Shown here one piece after another: positions 61,010-64,000 of a stretch of DNA of 64,000 nt; the stretch's first letter is position 1; every line of letters starts with the position of its first letter. The DNA is from Lachnospiraceae bacterium (GTDB lineage: Bacteria; Bacillota; Clostridia; Lachnospirales; Lachnospiraceae): contig JAFTKW010000019.1 of assembly GCA_017453065.1 (NCBI GenBank), positions 1-64,000 on the forward strand. Reading direction: 5' to 3'. The notes below the pieces were generated by a model. That model saw only the letters and a list, made by a program, of their open reading frames with translations, ran no database searches and was not told the origin of the DNA. A program made the position numbers and the translations under genes.

Positions 61010-61039
61010 CAGTATTTACAAGGGGAAAAAAAGATATGC
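61010..61039 (-). promoter_or_regulatory. Sigma-F-type promoter of sigG
   Basis: On the minus strand GCATA (61039 to 61035), a 15-base spacer and GTAAATACTG (61019 to 61010) fit the sigma-F form GyATA-N15-GGnnAnAnTR with a single mismatch. Transcription would start about 20 bases before the sigG start codon at 60982, with the ribosome site between. Confidence 0.7.
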
Positions 61040-61119
61040 AAAAAAAGGGAGAAAGTTCTAAAAAAGGGAAATGAAAAATACACTCTAACAAAGGCGATGG
61101 AGTAGCGGATGAAGAAAAG

Positions 61120-61359
61120 ATGGGAATGTTGTTTTCAGAATTAAAATGCAAGGATGTTATCAATTTACGGGATTGTAGATGCATAGGAAGAATTACGGAT
61201 ATGGAGTTTCATCCAGAGTCTGGGTGCATCTGTAAAGTATTCATTCCGAAGTGCAAAAAAACCTTAAATCTATTTGCAAAAGAGGAGTTTTTTGAAATCT
61301 GTTTTAAGGATATTAAGCAGATTGGACCGGACATTATTTTAGTTGACTTATGCTGTTAA
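61120..61359 (+). CDS. ylmC: YlmC/YmxH-family sporulation protein (PRC-barrel)
   Basis: A 79-residue single-domain protein with the PRC-barrel pattern of the YlmC/YmxH family: MLFSELKCKDVINLRDCRCIGRITDMEF at the start and IKQIGPDIILVDL at the end. The family is common in spore formers and its exact role is unclear. Ribosome site is weak; ATG 61126 is an alternative start. It diverges from sigG, sharing a 137-base intergenic region with the sigG promoter. Confidence 0.85.
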   Translation: MGMLFSELKCKDVINLRDCRCIGRITDMEFHPESGCICKVFIPKCKKTLNLFAKEEFFEICFKDIKQIGPDIILVDLCC

Positions 61360-61372
61360 AATAGCCTATAAT
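61343..61372 (+). promoter_or_regulatory. Promoter of nrdR
   Basis: TTGACT (61343-61348), 18-base spacer, TATAAT (61367-61372). The -35 box lies within the last codons of ylmC and the -10 box just past its stop. Confidence 0.7.
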
Positions 61373-61433
61373 GAAGGTGTATATGGGTGGTAATTTGACC
61401 CACTATTCATCAATATTTAGGAGGAACATGCTA

Positions 61434-61892
61434 ATGAAATGCCCTTTTTGTGGTCATGAAAATACTAGAGTAATTGATTCCAGACCTGCCGAAGACAACA
61501 ATTCTATCCGTCGTAGACGTGTGTGTGATGAATGTGACAAGCGGTTCACCACTTATGAAAAGATTGAAACCATTCCACTCATTATTATCAAAAAGGATAA
61601 CAACCGCGAGACTTACGATCGTTCCAAGATTGAAGCTGGCGTACTTCGTGCCTGCTACAAGCGTCCAATCAGCGCGAGTCAGATTACTCAGCTTATTGAC
61701 GAAGTAGAAACAGAAATCTTCAACATGGAAGAAAAAGAAATCCCAAGCCGTGTAATCGGCGAATTGGTGATGAACAAATTGAAGGATTTAGAAGCAGTTG
61801 CTTACGTGCGTTTTGCATCTGTATACAGAGAGTTTAAAGATGTAAATACCTTTATGGATGAGCTTAAGAGTGTCTTAAACGAAAAGAAATAA
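61434..61892 (+). CDS. nrdR: Ribonucleotide reductase repressor NrdR
   Basis: A 152-residue repressor of ribonucleotide reductase genes. The zinc ribbon is C3-X2-C6 and C31-X2-C34, with the basic stretch RRRRV, followed by an ATP-cone domain (PLIIIKKDNNRETYDRSKIEAGVLRAC). ATG 61434 has AGGAGG (61419-61424) nine bases before; ATG 61428 is too close. No NrdR-box-like palindrome pair is seen in its own promoter. A terminator follows at 61922-61950. Confidence 0.97.
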   Translation: MKCPFCGHENTRVIDSRPAEDNNSIRRRRVCDECDKRFTTYEKIETIPLIIIKKDNNRETYDRSKIEAGVLRACYKRPISASQITQLIDEVETEIFNMEEKEIPSRVIGELVMNKLKDLEAVAYVRFASVYREFKDVNTFMDELKSVLNEKK

Positions 61893-61921
61893 AAGTCAGC
61901 GATTATCATATTTCAAATCTA

Positions 61922-61950
61922 AAAACACCTTGTTACCAGCAAGGTGTTTT
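61922..61950 (+). terminator. Terminator after nrdR
   Basis: AAAACACCTTG (61922-61932) pairs perfectly with CAAGGTGTTTT (61940-61950), loop TTACCAG. The stem itself ends in TTTT. Confidence 0.85.
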
Positions 61951-61986
61951 GCTATTATATAGAAGAGAATTATTAGGGAGGCAGTT

Positions 61987-62496
61987 ATGTTAAGTCGCTT
62001 TTATCCAGATGTGGATGTCAAATCCACCTACAAAATAGATTTCGAGGCATTTTATAGACATGGGTATAGGGGTATCATTTTTGATATTGACAATACATTG
62101 GTGCCACATGGTGCTCCGGCGGACAAGTCTGCCATAGAACTGTTCAACAAACTGCATAAGTTGGGGTTTCAGACCATGCTTTTGTCAAACAACAAGGAGC
62201 CAAGGGTCAAATCCTTCGCCCAGCAGGTAGAGAGTCCTTACATTTTTAAAGCAGGAAAGCCTGGCAAAGGTGGCTATGAGAAGGCGATGGAACAGATGGG
62301 GACAAGCACTGAAACTACGTTTTTTGTGGGGGACCAGCTGTTTACAGATGTCTGGGGAGCAAAAAGGTTGGGTATCTTTACTGTCCTGACTGCACCTATC
62401 AATCCTAAAGAAGAAATACAAATTGTATTGAAAAGAATTTTAGAAAAGGTTGTTTTATTTTTTTACAGAAGACACAAGGAGAACAGCCATGATTAA
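61987..62496 (+). CDS. yqeG: YqeG family HAD-superfamily phosphatase
   Basis: A 169-residue HAD phosphatase. Motif I is FDIDNTLVP (about residues 32-40), motif II LLSNNKE, the Lys of motif III is in GKPGKGGYEKA, and motif IV is VGDQLFTDVWGA. This class acts on small phosphorylated molecules; yqeG homologues typically sit beside aroE, as here. The end overlaps aroE by eight bases. GGGAGG precedes the ATG. Confidence 0.9.
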   Translation: MLSRFYPDVDVKSTYKIDFEAFYRHGYRGIIFDIDNTLVPHGAPADKSAIELFNKLHKLGFQTMLLSNNKEPRVKSFAQQVESPYIFKAGKPGKGGYEKAMEQMGTSTETTFFVGDQLFTDVWGAKRLGIFTVLTAPINPKEEIQIVLKRILEKVVLFFYRRHKENSHD

Positions 62497-63340
62497 TGGA
62501 AAGACAAGAACCTGTGGCTTGATAGGATGTCCAGTGGAACATACCAAATCACCATTGATTCACAATACAGTAGCACAAAGAATGGGCGTGGATTTAGCCT
62601 ATGTTCCTTTTCATGTAAAAGAGGGAGATTTGGAAGCGGCGATTAAAGGCGCAAAAGCTCTGAATTTGTTAGGACTAAATGTCACGGTTCCTTACAAAAG
62701 TGATGTGATTCCTTTTTTGAAGGAGATAGACCCGTTGGCTGCACAAATTGGTGCAGTGAATACTCTCGTGGCAGTGGATGGCGGCTACAAGGGTTTTAAT
62801 ACGGATATGCCAGGTTTATACCGTGCCATGATGGAAGATGGAGTAACCATAGAGGGGGAGCAGATATTGATTCTTGGCGCAGGTGGTGTGGCAAGAGCGG
62901 TAGCTCTGCTTGTGGCTAGCAAGAGAGCCAAAGAGATTACCATTTTGAATAGAACTGTAGAAAAGGCACAGGCAATTTGCAGTGAGGTAAAGGGCTTCTA
63001 CCCTGAGGTGGAAATAAAAGCACTTGCACTTGGTGAATATGCTTCTTTAAGCGCAAATTCTTATTTGGCAATTCAGGCTACTAACATAGGTATGCATCCA
63101 AATATTGATGAAGCAGTGATAGAAGATGCCTCTTTTTATGAGAAAGTGCATACGGGATATGATTTGGTGTTCAATCCTGCACAGACTAAATTTATGAAAT
63201 TGGTAAAAGCAGCTGGAGGACGAGCGTTCAATGGACTGAAGATGCTTCTTTATCAGGGAATCATTGCTTACGAATACTGGACAGAAAAGCAAGTTCCTGC
63301 AGAGGTTATAGAAGAGGTTTCGGGATTACTGGAAGAATAA
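62489..63340 (+). CDS. aroE: Shikimate dehydrogenase
   Basis: A 283-residue NADPH enzyme reducing 3-dehydroshikimate. The substrate-site features SPLIHN and NVTVPYK (Lys about residue 68) are present, together with the nucleotide motif GAGGVARAV and a C-terminal Q near GLKMLLYQG. ATG 62489 is chosen behind AAGGAGAAC; a frame beginning further upstream is within yqeG. First of aroE-aroK-aroQ. Confidence 0.96.
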   Translation: MINGKTRTCGLIGCPVEHTKSPLIHNTVAQRMGVDLAYVPFHVKEGDLEAAIKGAKALNLLGLNVTVPYKSDVIPFLKEIDPLAAQIGAVNTLVAVDGGYKGFNTDMPGLYRAMMEDGVTIEGEQILILGAGGVARAVALLVASKRAKEITILNRTVEKAQAICSEVKGFYPEVEIKALALGEYASLSANSYLAIQATNIGMHPNIDEAVIEDASFYEKVHTGYDLVFNPAQTKFMKLVKAAGGRAFNGLKMLLYQGIIAYEYWTEKQVPAEVIEEVSGLLEE

Positions 63341-63366
63341 GGTGGATTTCAAGGAGTGAAAGACAC

Positions 63367-63888
63367 ATGAAAAATGTGATTTTAATAGGATTCATGGGAT
63401 GTGGCAAGACTACAGTTGGTATTCGTCTTTCCTATCGCATCCGCAGAGTGTTAGAAGATACCGACAAACGAATTGAGAAAGAGCAGGGAATCACTATCAG
63501 CGAGATTTTTGCGCAGAAGGGGGAAGCCTATTTTAGAGATTTGGAGACAGATTTGCTTAGAAGACTTTCTAAGGAGAATTACCAAAGAGTGATTTCTACT
63601 GGAGGAGGACTTCCTATGAGGGAAGAAAACCGTACATTGCTTCGTCAGATTGGAACCGTAGTATATCTTCGAATCAAACCAGAGACTGTGTATCAGAGAT
63701 TACAAAACGATACCACCAGACCATTATTGCAATGTGAAGATCCCTTGGGCAGAATCAGGGAACTGATGGAACAGAGGGCTCCACTGTATGAAGAGGCGGC
63801 ACATATCATTGTGGACGTAGATGACCTGGATATGGAACAGGTGCTGGAGCGTATCACAGAGCAGATTGACTTAGGAGGAAACGCATGA
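63367..63888 (+). CDS. aroK: Shikimate kinase
   Basis: A 173-residue kinase adding phosphate to C3 of shikimate. Walker A is GCGKTTVG (about residues 11-18), the substrate Asp in LEDTDKRIE, GGGLPMR contributes to substrate binding, and the lid arginine lies in TTRPLLQ. The C-terminal DVDDLDMEQV segment is acidic. It follows aroE after 26 bases and overlaps aroQ by four. Confidence 0.95.
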   Translation: MKNVILIGFMGCGKTTVGIRLSYRIRRVLEDTDKRIEKEQGITISEIFAQKGEAYFRDLETDLLRRLSKENYQRVISTGGGLPMREENRTLLRQIGTVVYLRIKPETVYQRLQNDTTRPLLQCEDPLGRIRELMEQRAPLYEEAAHIIVDVDDLDMEQVLERITEQIDLGGNA

Positions 63889-64000
63889 AAATATTAGTCA
63901 TTAATGGACCCAATATCAATTTTTTAGGCATTCGCGAGAAATCCATTTATGGATCTGAGAACTATGACACGTTGCTTCAGATGATAGCGGACAAAGGTCA
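63885..64000 (+). CDS. aroQ: 3-Dehydroquinate dehydratase type II, 5' end only
   Basis: The first 38 codons are in the window: MKILVINGPNINFLGIREKS then IYGSENYDTLL. The NGPN-N-LG-RE and IYG motifs, holding the catalytic Tyr and substrate residues, match type II dehydroquinase. The frame runs off the window end. The ATG at 63885 overlaps the aroK stop (ATGA), behind TTAGGAGGAA. Confidence 0.9.
   Translation, partial: MKILVINGPNINFLGIREKSIYGSENYDTLLQMIADKG

Overview
The window reads as a chromosome segment of a spore-forming, meso-diaminopimelate-type Clostridia member, most likely Lachnospiraceae. Supporting points are the SCIFF six-cysteine peptide with its radical SAM maturase next to a fused secDF, the spoIIGA-sigE-(sigG)-ylmC block beside ftsZ, the hemZ-hisS-aspS order and AT-rich spacers with strong GGAGG-type ribosome binding sites. 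No rRNA, tRNA or CRISPR array was found.

Positions 1 to about 5638 are the integrase end of an integrated conjugative or mobilizable element of the Tn916/Tn1549 type. It holds a MOBP relaxase and MobC on the minus strand, then an orf7-like sigma factor, an orf8-like helix-turn-helix protein, about 520 bases of apparently structured non-coding sequence, an excisionase-like protein, a ribbon-helix-helix protein under a repeat-bearing promoter, and a tyrosine integrase. The element appears to have entered hemZ: the last 54 codons or so of a HemZ-like coproporphyrinogen oxidase sit just beyond the integrase, directly before hisS.

From 5957 on the genes look chromosomal. 5957-10500: hisS, aspS, a Sfp-type phosphopantetheinyl transferase and an HD hydrolase. 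10557-15113: a leaderless amidase, then a Na/phosphate cotransporter and PhoB/PhoR-like pair behind a PHO-box-like repeat. 15146-16465: a CNNM/CorC protein on the minus strand. 16594-22736: TIGR04086 membrane protein, SCIFF, its maturase, secDF and recJ. 22977-35158: murE, then priA-def-fmt-metalloprotease-rsmB-rlmN-stp-prkC-rsgA.

35291-45146 is more accessory: a diguanylate cyclase, a sialate O-acetylesterase-like enzyme, a five-gene set that could make a 3-amino-3,6-dideoxyhexose and move it across the membrane on undecaprenyl phosphate, and a family 3 glycoside hydrolase.

45275-64000 returns to core genes: ychF, lgt, a compact division cluster (mraZ, rsmH, ftsL, two class B PBPs, ftsW, murA, ftsQ, ftsZ) that lacks mraY, murD and murG, then spoIIGA, sigE, sigG (inverted), ylmC, nrdR, yqeG and aroE-aroK-aroQ (aroQ cut by the window end).

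Several regulatory sites can be read directly: four 10-bp MraZ-type boxes, an 11-bp-phased PHO-like box, a sigma-F-type promoter for sigG, a Spo0A-type box before spoIIGA, and a 17-bp palindrome at the probable ftsZ start point.
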